This document shows, piece after piece, positions 45,206 to 57,692 of a stretch of 64,000 bases of DNA. Below the pieces are notes generated by a model. That model searched no databases, had not been told where the DNA came from, and was given only the letters and a program-made list of their open reading frames with translations. Made by a program: the position numbers and the translations under genes. This DNA comes from Gnetum montanum (lineage: Eukaryota; Streptophyta; Gnetopsida; Gnetales; Gnetaceae), in the NCBI GenBank assembly GCA_015680685.1, contig MNCI01014663.1:12808-76807 (forward strand). The letters run 5' to 3'. Within the stretch, counting starts at the first letter, position 1; each line of letters begins with the position of its first letter.

Positions 45206-45393
45206 TATCCCCATGACTAAATAACAACTCATCCTCGAATCAAAGAAAGTGAGGAACAAGTTCAATTGATTACATAGTGGATAGGTATGGGATTATTGAT
45301 TAACTAGGGATTTATTCATGTCATAGTGGAGAATTTAACACAACAAAATTGGGACACAGACATAGAATTAAAAAAGAACAAAATTTGTGGAAC

Positions 45394-45829
45394 TCATGGG
45401 GTTTCCAGTGATGGTGGCTCCTTCATGGGTGCCTTTCCTTTGTCTTGTGTGCCAAGCTTCTAAGATTGATATCGTTGAAGAAGCACCTAACGTTTCTCCT
45501 CTTCTATTTGAAGATTATGAGCCATCCATGCTGATGTTCTAATGTTTGATGAAGTTGACACTTCCCATGGACACGATAGTTGTGGGAACACTTGATTGGC
45601 CTTGACATGCCATGCCGCAAATAGCCATCGTTCCTCTTCATAATCTCAGGCCCTGACCTCTCCAGCTTTTGCCTAGCTAGATTGTACAGTGACAGGAGTT
45701 TCCTGATGGATGCTGAATGATTGTGCCTCCTACTCTACATGTTCTACATGAGGTCCTTGGCCTTTGCCTCCCCCTGCATTCAGTTGTACCTTGAGAAGGT
45801 CCTCCTTGTTGTCCTCTTTTAGGGGCCAT
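45394..45829 (-). pseudogene. Env-position ORF tail of element C
   Basis: The minus strand reads WHVKANQVFPQLSCPWEVST, AWMAHNLQIEEEK and KGKAPMKEPPSLETP before TGA at 45396-45394, homologous to the end of D's ORF. Upstream is a frame opening MAPKRGQQGGPSQG at 45829 in another phase, so a frame change lies between. Only the conserved tail is secure. Compared with D, the coiled-coil part is missing or unrecognisable. Confidence 0.6.
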
Positions 45830-46395
45830 CTATAATCATACAAAGATCAATTGTTAGTAAGGTTATTGAAAGAAGTTCAATTATTTCATACCTTATTCAT
45901 TGCCTTTAATAAATGTTGAATTCTTTGCTTAGTGTGATTTTAGAGTTAGAAATTTTTTTCAAGGAAGTTGCCCTAAATATTTAATGCCAGACCTGATTTG
46001 TTTAGGTAACATATAAAAGAACATGTAATGGTTTTGAGGAACGTTTGATAAAATGATGACAAAGGAAAGAATAGATTTGGCAATGAAGTACTTGGAGGGT
46101 ATAAAATGATGTGGTGGCGTGCAATAAGTACAAATTACAAAAGTCACGTAAGTGGGTCCTCCCCAAAGTAGGTTCCAACCTATAATGCCCTTGCGTAACC
46201 ACACCTTAAAATGTTTGTAGGCACTAAAATGGTTAAATGTAATCCACACTAGTTCCACAAAACAAACACATGTAGATACCACAGTGATGAGGTATGAATT
46301 CAATGCTACACAAGACATGAGTCACAAATACATGAACAGTGAAATGGGATGAATCGTAGAAGGGATTATAGAGATTGGGACATGAGGTAACTGAC
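45830..46395 (-). other. 3' untranslated region of C up to insertion B
   Basis: Contains GTGGGTCCTCCCCAAAGTAG (about 46153), which recurs in B at about 47998, so this non-coding block is shared by both elements between the end of the coding part and the 3' LTR. No coding is recognised. The last five bases, CTGAC, are the candidate target duplication of B (CTAAT at 56857-56861, 3 of 5 matching with transitions only). Confidence 0.6.
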
Positions 46396-47237
46396 TAATG
46401 AGTGGTGAGGTATCCTTATGCTCAACCATATGAATATGAGCATCCATGCATGATCCAATCGAATTCCAAGGACTAAGTGCTTATGCACTTTTGTGGAACA
46501 AGGACGGGTTAGTCAATCGTTGTCTTCCCAAGCTTACTTGTATAACACAATTGTATGGTTAAGTAAATTTGAGGTATATGATTTTTATATATTTTTATGT
46601 TTTATGGCTTGGTGCTACAAAGGGAGAAGAGAGATAACTAAGTAACTAATTTAATTTAACTACTCAACTATGCTTTAACTAGTCCTAACACTAGCATTCA
46701 TTCTCACTTGCTGTACACATCCTGAACTAGTGCAACACTGCTGGGATTACCAAACGCTAATCATTACTTAGTTACCAAGCGTTACACACATGCTTGAAGT
46801 AATCATACTATGTGTGCTTACTTATGAGAGTCATAGGGTGAGAGAGAGAACATTAATTAACTAAGGAAAGCATTAAATAACTACAATTAACATTAATTAA
46901 TCTATTCTGGATGCTGCAAGGTTTATCACAAAGTTTGTCTTTATTGCGAACACAAGGTGTGCTTAGGTACACAATGCTCGAATGAGGATCCATTCACTTT
47001 ATGACTAGTATTGCGGGCACGTAGAAATAATTCTAACTCTGAGAGGGAGAAAAGGTAAGAGTTCAGGTAAGGGGCTAAGACTAATTAACAAACTACTCCA
47101 CAAAAACTACTCAAATCAAGTGTGCCCACTCTTATTTATAGGTGACAATATAGGCCTCGATATTGGATGTTCGATATCGCTTGGAAGGCCCCGATATCGC
47201 GGATGTGATATCACATACTCGATATCGTGACTCATCA
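46396..47237 (-). repeat. 3' LTR of element B
   Basis: 842 bp, starting TAATGAG (decayed TGATGAG) and ending CTCATCA. Immediately after it lies TACCCCCATG, read CATGGGGGTA on the minus strand, the polypurine-type tract. TATAAATA lies at 47133-47140, AATAAA at 46940-46945, and GATATC-type motifs at about 47155-47228. Confidence 0.88.
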
Positions 47238-47247
47238 TACCCCCATG

Positions 47248-48680
47248 ACTGAATGAAAACTAGTCCTCAAGTTCCTTACAAAATATTGAGAAGGTATGGG
47301 ATTATTGATTGAATGAGAACTGATAGCGATAGGGAATACCAGACTTAGAGTGCCCAGTGAACGGATCAACAAACATATTACAACATTGGTGTTCATGCCC
47401 TTTGTGGTGAACACTGTACATAGATGACATCCAGATCCTCATCTGATAGCTTGAAGAGAGACAAAAGAAAATGAGGTGTGTTGTTGCTGACGTTGCGATT
47501 GCGCCTTCCATTGTTTATCGATAGCCATGTGACCAAACTTGTTCCCGGCGTAAATGCTCCAGCTCTAGTCCATCCTGAGTGCTTCCTCCTATCCCAGTCC
47601 ATTGTTCATGTAATTGTCATCTACACACACAACACAGTCATGAATGAGCAAGGATAGGTAAGCCACAATGCAGTTTGTACCTTGCCTTAATATAAAGCAC
47701 ACTGGTCGAGTTGTGGTTATGGTAGAAATTGGGTTTGAGTTTTATCATTGATAACTACCCAAGGTGTAGGGGTGATACAAGTAGTAGAATGGGAAAATTT
47801 GTGATAGGGCCCCCACGACTAAGAGTGAACCTCTAGTAGTAATAGGGTGGAAAAGTATAGGGAACAAGAAAAATGGAAAAAATAACAATGGTGATGCCAA
47901 AAAATGGATGTTATGGATGGGGATGAAATGAGAAATTGCTGATTGCAAGAAATGTTTAAGGAGAAGAATTTAACAATTGCACCATAAAGGAATGTTAGTG
48001 GGTCCTCCCCAAAGTAGGCTCATGCCTTTTATGCCCTGACAAACCCCCAAACCAAAGACTTCGTAGGCTCTAGGGATGACATATGGAAACAATGGTTAAA
48101 GACTTACCCACAAGAATTTACCAAAGAAAAAAAATGTATCAATAAAAATAGAAACTAATCATAAAACCAGCAATAAGGTGGGAAATGGGAAGAAAGATGG
48201 AGAGTAGAAAATAGAATGGAATCCCAAGAGCAAGGTTGTGTAAAGTCCCTTATGTATTTTATGGTTAAGGTGACTGAGTAGAACTCATTCCAAAGTCAGA
48301 CTCAAACCAACCACATTCAGTGACCTCACATCAATACACTTGACCAATCCATCCCCTTAAAGCAACAAGAATGCTTCCCCAAAGAGTCACCAACATTCCA
48401 AGGAGAGAAAGATAGAGAAGCAGGAAGTGAGAAAGGGCCTTAGTTAGAGGGAACCTTCAGGCATGGGTAACATGTCTTTTTAGTACCATAACCAGTGCTT
48501 GTAGCCCATATTTCTTTATTATGTCTAAGGGGTAACGTGGACTCATTGCCTATTTTATCAAAAGAACCATATCTTAATATCAACATTGAAAATCAAAGGT
48601 AAAAACCAAACATTAGTAATCAACATTATTATAGTACAATCCACCATCATGAGCACCGATTATATGATGAATGAAAGTAA
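47248..48680 (-). other. 3' internal region of B, no secure coding
   Basis: Between integrase and 3' LTR. It shares GTGGGTCCTCCCCAAAGTAG and neighbouring blocks with C. Open frames at 47602-47393 and 47511-47302 show no similarity I recognise to the coiled-coil ORF of C and D, so B either lost that ORF or never had it. Confidence 0.5.
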
Positions 48681-48689
48681 GTCAAACAA

Positions 48690-49985
48690 AGAAATAGTAA
48701 AAATGGTAATGATGGTGTAAAACAAAAAATAAGTAAATATGAAAAAATGTGTAAAATAAAAATACAAAAGGAACCGATGGCTTTGAATGGTTAGCATGGT
48801 GGCCATCTCCCTCATGACTATGGTGGTAGGAGGCAATCCAAAATAGGGAGCAAGGTTGTCCACCAACAAAGGTAGCATTGGTACTAGTTGTCCTAGGCTT
48901 ATGAAAAGGTTTGGTTTGTTGGACATTGACCAATAGTTTCTTGTCTAGGCTCTCAGGTTTGTAAATCATCATGGCCTCTAAAGGAAAAGTTGCATGAATG
49001 ATATAAGGTCCTTTCCATAGCGTTTGAAATTTAGTTTTTTGTGGCACATGTGTGGGATTCCAGTAGAGAACCTTATCTCTTGGTTGATATTTAACTTTCC
49101 TAATCCTTAGGTCACAATGTTGTTTATAAAAGCTTTGTGTAATTTGTTAGATGACAGGGCAACTAGTCGATTCTCATCTAGAAAGTTAAGGTTCATTAGC
49201 CATTCTTTTTGTCCTAGATCAAGGTCAAGGTTGAGATCAAATGCCATGGATAGTGTATTTAGTTTTGCTTGAATAGGGAGCATTGAAAGTTTACCGTACA
49301 CTAACTCATAGGGAGAGTAGCCTATAGGAAGTTTCCATGTCGAGCGGTATGCCCAAAGAGCATCATTCAGTTTGGTGCTCCAATCTCTCCTATACTTGCT
49401 AATAGTTCTTGTGAATATCTTTGTAATCTCCCTATTGGTGACCTTGGCTTGACCATTTGCTTGAGGGTGGTATGTTGTAGTCAGTTTGTGGTCAACCTCT
49501 AAGCGTTGCATTAATTTCTAAAAAGTTGCACCTGTGAAGTGTGTACCATTGTTTGAAATAAGTGCACACGGCATACTAAACCTGTTTATGACTTGTTGTT
49601 GAAAAAATCATGCAACTGTAGATGATGTACAATCCTTAATGGTAGCTGCTTCTACCCATTTTATGAAGTAGTCAATGACAATAACAATGTAGGCTTTTCC
49701 ATTGGACATTGGTGTAATAGGCCCCATAAAATCAATTCCCCAAATATTGAAGGGTTCTAAAGGTTGAATCCATTGTTGCGGACCCTCCATTCTAGCAGTC
49801 ATTCCCCCATCACATTGACATTGCTCACAAAATTGGATGAAATGATGGGCATCCCAGAACAATGTAGGCCAATAATATCTTGCAAGCAAGATTTTAATGG
49901 CTATTCATCTCCTAGTGTAATGACCCCCACAAGGACCCTCATGAGCATCTTGGAGAACTCATAATTGATCCACCTCAGGAACACA
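48690..49985 (-). pseudogene. Integrase of element B, catalytic residues altered
   Basis: The zinc-binding part reads ARYYWPTLFWDAHHFIQFCE plus QCQ (about 49889-49820). The core has GIDFMGPITP (first Asp, about 49740), then ALISNNGTHF, where family members have SDNGTHF (Asp codon now AAC, about 49550), then NGQAKVTNREI, where Glu is expected (codon now AAG, about 49445). C-terminal blocks include WAYRSTWKLPIGYSPYELVY and LWKGPYIIHATFPLEAMMIY (about 49010). Stops and a frame change occur between 49610 and 49511 and near 49100. D-D-E has become D-N-K. Confidence 0.88.
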
Positions 49986-50237
49986 CCATTGGACCAAGCC
50001 ATCGGGACATACTTTATAAAGTTGCCCATTGATCTCCATAAAATACTTGTCTCACTGAAGAAACTATTGTTTCTTTTTAATGTCTAACCCTTGTGGTGTT
50101 TGTTGTGTAAGGAGATAGGTGAGAATACCACTATACTAGTTTGTCTCCATGGTCAATTGATTGGTTACTACACCTACAAATAGGAGTTCATTAGGAAAAT
50201 GATTAGAGAGTGGATATTCATCCTCTTTGTTGTCCCA

Positions 50238-51455
50238 TCACAACCAAGATAAATGATCAGCAACTATGTTCTCAGTGCCTTTATGATCAATCATTTTAAG
50301 ATCAAACTCTTGTAAGATTATGAACCATCGTATGATGCAAGGGCTCACCATTGGTTTGTTCATTAGGAACCTTATTGCACTATGATCCATGTGCACAAAT
50401 ACCTTGTATCCCAAGACATAGTACCTAAATTTTTCTAGTGCAAACGCTACAACCATTAATTCTTTCTCTATTGTGATGTAGTTAAGTTGTGCACCAGCAA
50501 TACTCCTACTTGCACAGCATATGTAATAAGGATGTTTTTGGTCATCTAACTATGTAAGTATGGCTTCTAAAGCATAGTTGGATGTGTCAGTCATTATGTG
50601 GAATGGTTTGGACCAGTCAGGAGCTTGTAGAATGGGTGTTTCTATGAGCTTCTATTTTAAAGTTTGGAAAGTTAGTTTGCATTCCCTGATCATTTAAAAG
50701 GTACGTCCTTTTTCATTAGTTCAACCAATGGTTTTGTAACCTTTGAAAAGTTCTTAGTAAACTATTTGTAGTAGCCAGTGTGTCCAAGGAATGATTGGAC
50801 ATCTTTTACAGTTTCAGGTTACCAAGTGATTCCTTGGATGATTTTAATCTTTTTGGGGTCTACCTCTATCCTTGTTTGCAAAATCTTATGTCCTAATACA
50901 ATGCCTTTTTAGACCATTAAATGGCTTTTTTGCCAGTTGAGCCTTAACTTGGTTTCTACACACGGCTTTAGTACTTACTCTAATTGGTTGAAGGCTTGAT
51001 CAAAGTTCGCTCTGTAAGTGGAGAAGTCATTCATGAAGACTTCCACACCATTTCCTATCTACTACTAGAATATGCTTAGAACTAATTGTTGAAATGTTGC
51101 AAGGGCATTGCACAAGCCAAACGACATTTGTTTGTATGCAAATGTTCCCCAAGAACTAGTGAACGTAGTCTTGGATTAGTCTTCTGGGGCTATTTGTATT
51201 TGGTTGTACCCACTGTGCCCATCTAGAAAACTATAGTAGCGATGCCCTACAATAGTGTCTAAGACTTGGTTGACGAATGACAATGGAAAGTGGTCCTTGA
51301 ATTTTTCCATATTCAGTAGCCTGAAATCTATATACACCCTCCATTTACCTCCCTTTTTGGGCATAATAACTAAGGAACTAACCCATTCACTATGAGTAAT
51401 GGGGTATATGAACCCAGCTTTTAGAAGTTGTTCAATTTCTTCCTTAACCACTTAC
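50238..51455 (-). pseudogene. Reverse transcriptase and RNase H of element B
   Basis: RT begins near 51451 with VKEEIEQLLKAGFIYPITHS, then VIMPKKGGKWRVYIDFRLLN, HRYYSFLDGHSGYNQIQIA and TFAYKQMSFGLCNALATF. The active site is FMNDFS (about 51030-51015) where Athila RTs have FMDDFS, a single G->A change. RNase H at 50456-50238 has VFVHMDHSAIRFLMNKP and KMIDHKGTENIVADHLSWL. Stops are spread throughout. The RT would copy element RNA and the RNase H would remove it. The lost Asp and the stops make both inactive. Confidence 0.9.
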
Positions 51456-51961
51456 CTAAGCTTTGGGTTAAGTCACCTTTGTGATTATCGTCGAGGCTTC
51501 ATAGAGGGATTGGTGTAAATTTTGTATTTGCATATCCTAGGATCTATTCTAGTTAATTCGAGATATGACCAAGTGAAGGCTTTCGACCATTTGTTTATCA
51601 CTTTTAGCAGTCTCTCTTTTTGTTAAGGAGCGAGCCTAGTGTTAATAATTACCAGTTTTCCATTCTTGAGAAACGTGTATTCCATATTGGTGCGTAATGA
51701 TTTTAACTTAAGGGGCTCCTGCTTAAACTTATCAATGATTTCCAACTTCCCCTAGTTGATATTTTCAATGTCAATACTTGGAAGTTAGCGATGGACTTGC
51801 TCTAATGTGTCTATGCTATCGATGTAAGTGCAAGTCAAACCCTCAGTTGGTTCCATGCATATAGTTGAACTGCTCTCTTGATTAGCTATTAGCCACTAGG
51901 TGCCTTCTTATCTTGTGGCTGCTGCATATAAGCATCTTTGTATATTAGTCACTTGTGCATA

Positions 51962-52420
51962 CTAAGTACATGTAGGCAATGTTAAACATTGTACAAACCA
52001 TGAGTTCTGCATGCAATTACACCTTGTGTCACTATATGCGATGCATGAAACTTTCTTCTTCTTGATCTTTCCAAACATATTTTCCTTTGATATTTCGAGG
52101 GAAAGATTGTGGAATCCTAAACGCACGTCAACTATGCTTAGCCATGCTCTTCCCATTATGATTGGAAAGTTCCCCTTACTGTTGTTCACTTGAATGACTA
52201 GGAAGTTAGCTGGATATGACCATCCACAAATAGTGGTGACAATGTCCTCCACTAGTCCTAATGGGATAGTGATAGACTGGTCGACCAACTCTAAACAAAT
52301 GTTACTCTTTTTTAATGGAGGTAGGTTCCAGGCTTTGTACATTTCTTAAGAGATTAAGTTGACATTGAAACTTGAATCCAAAAGAGCTTTGCACAGTTTA
52401 TTTCTAGTGATTTGTAGATA
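51962..52420 (-). pseudogene. Aspartic protease of element B
   Basis: The active-site region reads ALLDSSFNVNLIS where LLDSGASVNLIS-like sequence is expected (52390-52345). Asp is kept but Gly and Ala are replaced. The C-terminal half has NFPIIMGRAWLSIVDVRLGF, typical of Ty3/gypsy proteases. A stop lies right after LIS. Between protease and RT (51960-51455) only decayed linker is visible. Confidence 0.72.
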
Positions 52421-52499
52421 TAGTAGAGGACTCCTAGAATCAGAGAATTTCCTAGGAAGATGGCTAGCTTTTATCCAATCAGTGATGACATGAGTTAAC

Positions 52500-55026
52500 A
52501 TGATCGTATGTGTTGAATGTGGCCTTTGGGTTGATGGAAGTTTTGAAGTTTCAATTGGTGATGAGGTGTTTGAAGAATTAGCCGCTTGTGACTGTAAGGA
52601 CTTGGTTGGATTGTTGGTTCTAAAGAAAGGTCTCTTCTTTGTGTAATTGTTTGGACCAATAGTTGGGTGAGAATTAACAACCCTTGTAGCATTATGTTGC
52701 TACGACTGGGTAGGGAACTCACCCTGCATGGTTAGAGTAGGTGGTAATGGAGTTAAGGGTGGAAGAGATGCAGCTGGATGAGAAGGATGGTATGTTTATG
52801 GAACATCACCCCTAGGAGAAGGAGTCCTATAATACTCATGTGTTTGGTAGTAAGGTTGAGGGGTAACATGACCAGTAGAGTCACGTGGAGAGATTGGTTG
52901 CTGCATGTAATATCTATACAGGTCAGGTTGATGGTAAGGTTACTATTGTTGTGGTGGTGGCATTCCCCATAATTGTGAGTGTTGCCACTATTAATACTAC
53001 TCAGTTGGTTGTGGTGGAGTTTTACTTGGATAATACATTAAGGGTTGGTGGAACTGTCTTGGGTTACCTTGGGGATAAGGTAACCTTCGGGGTGTTTGCT
53101 TTCTATTCAATCATGGGGTGAGTGCATACACCCTAGACTCCTGCAGATGTGAGATTATAGGGCAGCATGCCTTAGGATGGTTGTATTGGCATATCTCACA
53201 TCCACTATCATTGTCTGTATCTGAATCCACAACCTCTTCGATGATGGCAACTTTGCCCTTACCCTTGTTGCGTGCATATTCCACTTCTCTCTTTTTCTCT
53301 TTTCCCATTCACTACCTTGCTTTCTAGACTCCTCTACTCTTTTGAGAATGGTTTGAAATCTATTATCCAGGGAGTCCCACATTTGGTTTAACTTTGCTAA
53401 TACTTCCAATGCCAACTTTTGAATAGATAAATTTTTCCTATTCACCATCTCTTTGAGTGGTGACTTTTCTTCACCCTTACAAAATCTTACTCCCTTATTT
53501 TGGAAGGAAGGATCTCTATTATATTCCTCCACACTCTCTCTTTTCCTTAGCTCACCTTCCTCTTGCTCCAATAATCTTTGTACTTGATGGGTTCTAAGCT
53601 TAGAAAGCCTTCCTTGGGCATACGTCCTAAGGGTTCTTCGCATTTCATGCCTAAGCCCATCTACGAGATGGCATAGTTGATCCCTCTGTGAATAACCATG
53701 GCCAGGACAATGATGTAACAGTGCATAATATTAGGCCATGGCAGCATCCAAGGGTTTATGCCCTCCTTGGTTCCAACCTTGGATTTACTTTCATAGGTTG
53801 GACACTCGAGAGTATGTTTGGTACTTATTGTTGAACAATTCTAACATGGTACTCCACCTACGAATGGATTCTAGTTCTAAGGATTGGTACCAGCTCTCCG
53901 CTTCTTTGACTAGTGTCCATAAGAACAACTTTAGTTTTTGCCATTCATTTTCTATGTTTTGTAAGGCACATGCATCATGGAATGCTTGTAGATGATTTTG
54001 AGGATCAGCGTTGTATCCCCCTTCAAATTGTGGGATGTTGTTCATGTCTAATCTCTTGATCCTACTATCTTTTTGGTGCCTTGTTGGGATTCTAATAGCC
54101 TCAGTTATGTCTAGCATATTTCAAGTAGCGAGTAGGGGTTCATCGTGATTGTCCTGTCTGTCATGTCTATGATGCCTATGTTGTTCCCTACTCTCCCTTC
54201 TTCCATGCTATGATTCTCTAGAGTGCCCTTGTTCCCTTTCCTGACCGTTTTATCTATGACTCTCATTTCACCTACCCTTATCCTCATGGTCTTTTTCTTT
54301 GCGACTGCATCTAGATCCTTAAGGAGAGGGTGAAGGAGATGATAAAGGTGGAGAAGAAGGAGGACTATCACCATGATGGTGCCTATTATCTTCTGTTTGG
54401 TGGTCATGGCCTTAATTGTAGTCACGATCAAAATGTCCATCTTTGTCATGTGTTTATGTTCATTTTTTAGACCCTTTGTGTCTAACGGTACCAGAATCTA
54501 GGTTATGGATAGTTGAGTGAAGATTCTGATACACAACCCCTTGATCGAAGTCAACGGGAGGAATATCATTGTGTGGGCAACTGCCTGAGGTAGGTTCACC
54601 ACCCTCATTTTTACTTAGGACATATGGGACATTTTGCGATAACTTCCCCTTCATGGATTCATAATGTCTCTCCTATTGTAAATCCCTTTGACGTTGTGCC
54701 TCCGTGAGTCAATACTCTCTCGAGTCATGATCATGCACAACGTACTTTTTCTGTAAGTGTTGCATACCAATTTGTATGAGATCATGAAGAAGCATGCCTA
54801 GAACAGAGCGATCAAGAGGTAACATTATGTTACCTTCTAAATCATGCCAACACAGTTGTTTATCTTGGTGGAGGATAAAGGTAAAGTTTGGTATATAGTC
54901 ATCGGGATGAATGTATACCATGCAAAACTATTGAGGGACTAGCGGATTATCATGTGTACTACACCTCCGATTGTTCCCTGTATCAGACCTAGGCGGTGAA
55001 AGACTTTCGTACGAAGAAGGAGACAT
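52500..55026 (-). pseudogene. gag of element B
   Basis: The frame opens at 55026 (MSPSSYESLSPPRSDTGN) and runs through a His/Ser-rich N-terminal region, the gag core (54117-53791, HLQAFHDACALQNIENEWQK) and the charged coil (53643-53160). A zinc-knuckle-like CEICQYNHPKACC follows (about 53215, spacing C-x2-C-x3-H-x4-C, one residue shorter than the usual C-x2-C-x4-H-x4-C), then a Pro/Gln-rich linker to about 52500. Several stops and a few frame changes are present. It is about 80% similar by eye to gag of A. Confidence 0.85.
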
Positions 55027-55149
55027 GATTGTCTATTTAGTATGTAATGTATCATATATTATTATTATTTTTCCTTGTAACCAATCCTAAGGGTTCATTC
55101 CAATGATGAGAAACATTTCCTAAGTTCTAATTAGTGCACAATCAACAAA

Positions 55150-55167
55150 GCCCTCACAACAACGCCA
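55150..55167 (-). other. Decayed primer-binding site of element B
   Basis: The minus strand reads TGGCGTTGTTGTGAGGGC, sharing 12 of 18 positions with the site of A. It stands at the same distance from the LTR end as in A and C. Confidence 0.6.
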
Positions 55168-55168
55168 A

Positions 55169-56856
55169 TGATGAGTGGCGAGATATCCCTATGCTCAACC
55201 ATGCGAATACGAGCATCCACACACAATTCCAAGGACTAAGTGCTTATGCACTTTTGTGGAACAAAGACGAGTTAGTCAATCATTATCTTCCCAAGCTTAT
55301 TTGTATAGCACAATTGTATGGTTAAGTAAACTTGAGGTATATGATTTTTATATATTTTTATGTTTTATGGCCTAGTGCTACAAACGGAGGAGAGAGATAA
55401 CTAAGTAACTAATTTAATTTAACTACTCAACTATGCTTTAACTAGTCCTAACACCAGCATCCATTCTCACTTGCTGTACAAATCCTAAACCAGTGCAACA
55501 CTGTTGGGATTACCAAATGCTAATCGTTACTTGGTTACCAAGCGTTACACACATGCTCTAAGTAATCGTATTATGTGTGCTTACTTATGAGAGTTATAGG
55601 GTGAGAGAGAGAACATTAATTAACTAAGGAAAGCATTAAATAGCTATAATTAACACTAATTAATCTATTTTGGATGCTGCAAGGTTTATCACTGATGAGT
55701 GGCGAGGTACCCCTACACTCAACCATACGAATACGAGCGCTTCACGCATGATTTGGTTGAACTCCACAGACGGACTAGTTGTGGTATGTAGATAGTTACT
55801 CGTAGATTGCAGTTCACTATCTTCCCACGTAGACTAGTATTAGCTTTGTCACGTATGGTTGAGTCTAGAGTGAGGTGTATGATGTGTTCCTACATTAATG
55901 CTACCCCTGGGTATGATGGGAAATAATATCAACAAAGCTAGGAGAGAGAGGGTGAGAGAGAATCTAAACTAGCCTAATTGTGATGAGCATCCGTTCCTTA
56001 ATCATCCGTACACATCTTGGACCTTGTGCATGACTACCATTGGGATTACCAAGCGCATGGCCTAGGTACGCTACTAGGTTACCAAGTAGTTACACTTAAA
56101 AGCTTGTGATTAAGTCGTACTCATTCCGCATTACTAGTAGATAAGGGTAGAGAGATATTAACTAAGAAAGTAATAAATAATAATAAAAATTAAATAATTA
56201 AGCTAAGTGGATGCTGCAACGATGAAGTAATCTCGATCTTTATTGCTGGTCATGTGCATGTCCAAGTACGTCACACTCGAATAAGGATGTCATACAATTA
56301 CAATCATCACACTGCGGGCATGCACTGGGAGAAAGGGTTGAGAGGAAAACTGGCAAAAAGTCCCTACCTTAATACTAAAACTAGACTTTAAACCAAATTC
56401 GCCTGCCTTTTATTTATAGATGAGGAGGCAGGCCATGATATCATGTATCCGATATCACGTCTAGGCTACGATATCGCGTACGCGATATCGTGGGTGCAAT
56501 ATCGCAGCCAACAATTCATGACTCATCAATCACAAAGTTCATCTTTATTGTCATACACAAGGTGTGCTCAGGTACACAATGCTTGAATGAGGATCCATTC
56601 ACTTTATGACTCCTACTGCAGGCATGCATAAATGATTCTATCTCTCAAAGGAAGAAAAGGTAAGAGTTCGGGTAAGGGGCTAAGACTAATTAACAAACTA
56701 CTCCACAAAAACTACTCAAACCAAGTGCGCCCACTCTTATTTATAGGTGACAAGACAGGCCCCGATATTGGATGCTCGATATTACTTAGAAGGCCACGAT
56801 ATTGTGTACCCAATATTGCAGATGCGATATTGTGTACTCGATATTGTGGCTCGTCA
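55169..56856 (-). repeat. 5' LTR of element B, split by a solo LTR
   Basis: Left part 55169-55692, right part 56529-56856. Together they match the 3' LTR at 46396-47237 (about 847 against 842 bp). It starts TGATGAGTGGCGAG and ends CTCGTCA. The break falls after AAGGTTTATCAC, a sequence that is continuous in the 3' LTR (near 46918). Confidence 0.88.
55693..56528 (-). mobile_element. Solo LTR of the same family inside B's 5' LTR
   Basis: 836 bp from TGATGAGTGGCGAGG to GACTCATCA, flanked on both sides by ATCAC (55688-55692 and 56529-56533). No internal sequence is present, so it arose by LTR-LTR recombination after insertion. It is the youngest insertion of the stack by nesting order. GATATC motifs lie at about 56438-56505. 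Confidence 0.93.
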
Positions 56857-57690
56857 CTAATCCAGGGCGCAATGAATCCTAAGTGTAGGGCATGATTAAT
56901 GTATCATTAACCCATCGCTCCAAAATCAAGACCAAGTCCATTTCTTTGATCAGTGACATTGCATTGTTTCATCCCATGGTGGACATTCATAAGAGGATCA
57001 CGAGGTGTACGATCACTTGGCATTTCATTCAAGGGAGGAGTGATTTGAAATTTCTTTATGGCACATTTGTCTTGATCTTTTTGTTTCTTCTTGTCTAGTC
57101 ACTTCGGCACACTTTTTTTTTTTTGATGCGTAATCTAGAGAAGCCACTTACCTTCAAGCATGGGTGCATGTCTTTCTAGTGGGGCCCCCTAGAATAGCAT
57201 TGGGTTTCTTTATTGAGTGCCTTTATTACTCTTACTCCCATTTTTCGTTAGATCTACAAGGATCTTGGTACAACTAGGCCACATGATAACTCCTACAGAT
57301 GTCACCAAAGCGAATCCACAAGTCCCCTTGATGTCACACCCTAGCCATTCCCTCTTAGTCCATCATTTTTCGCTCTAGGCATAATGAGCACAAAATTACT
57401 TTAAGTTTTCATGATGTCAAGAATATCATCGTACCCAGAGTAGAACCTCTTATTAATAGAATGGTTGGGTGGATGTGGTGGGCTTGTTGTCCATATAATT
57501 AGCCACCCAAGACTTGATAGCATAGAACAACACCTCAACCAATGAGTCACATGAGTGTTTTATTCGTAGATGAGATTACCCATAAAAAGATAAAACAATA
57601 AATAAAAAGATAAAATAACAAATTGAAAGATGAAAAATTGAAAAAAAATTGTAAAATTAAAGAAAAGGAAAAACATTTATTAATTCTATT
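56857..57690 (-). other. 3' internal non-coding region of C, right of insertion B
   Basis: Shows block similarity to B's 48420-48560 region (CTTCAAGCATGGGTGCATGTC near 57152, compare 48457). No RT, RNase H or integrase motif is visible in any frame. It leads directly into the end of C's gag, so the pol region is absent in C. Confidence 0.6.
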
Positions 57691-57692
57691 TG

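Larger units (their letters stand above)
46396..56856 (-). mobile_element. Element B: full-length degenerate Athila-like Ty3/gypsy, nested in C
   Basis: Minus strand 5' to 3': 5' LTR (56856-55169, split by a solo LTR), primer site remnant (55167-55150), gag (55026 on), protease, RT with RNase H, integrase, a non-coding 3' part and the 3' LTR (47237-46396). The RT block VEVFMNDFS and the integrase and RNase H sequences are of the Athila type. All enzymatic domains have stops, and several catalytic codons show G->A changes. Without the solo LTR and its duplication the element is about 9.6 kb. Confidence 0.88.

Noticed and set aside
48660-48926. Hydrophobic frame downstream of B integrase as an env-like gene
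   Set aside because: It overlaps the integrase C-terminal segment in another phase and is AT-run derived; it shares nothing with the C/D coiled-coil ORF.
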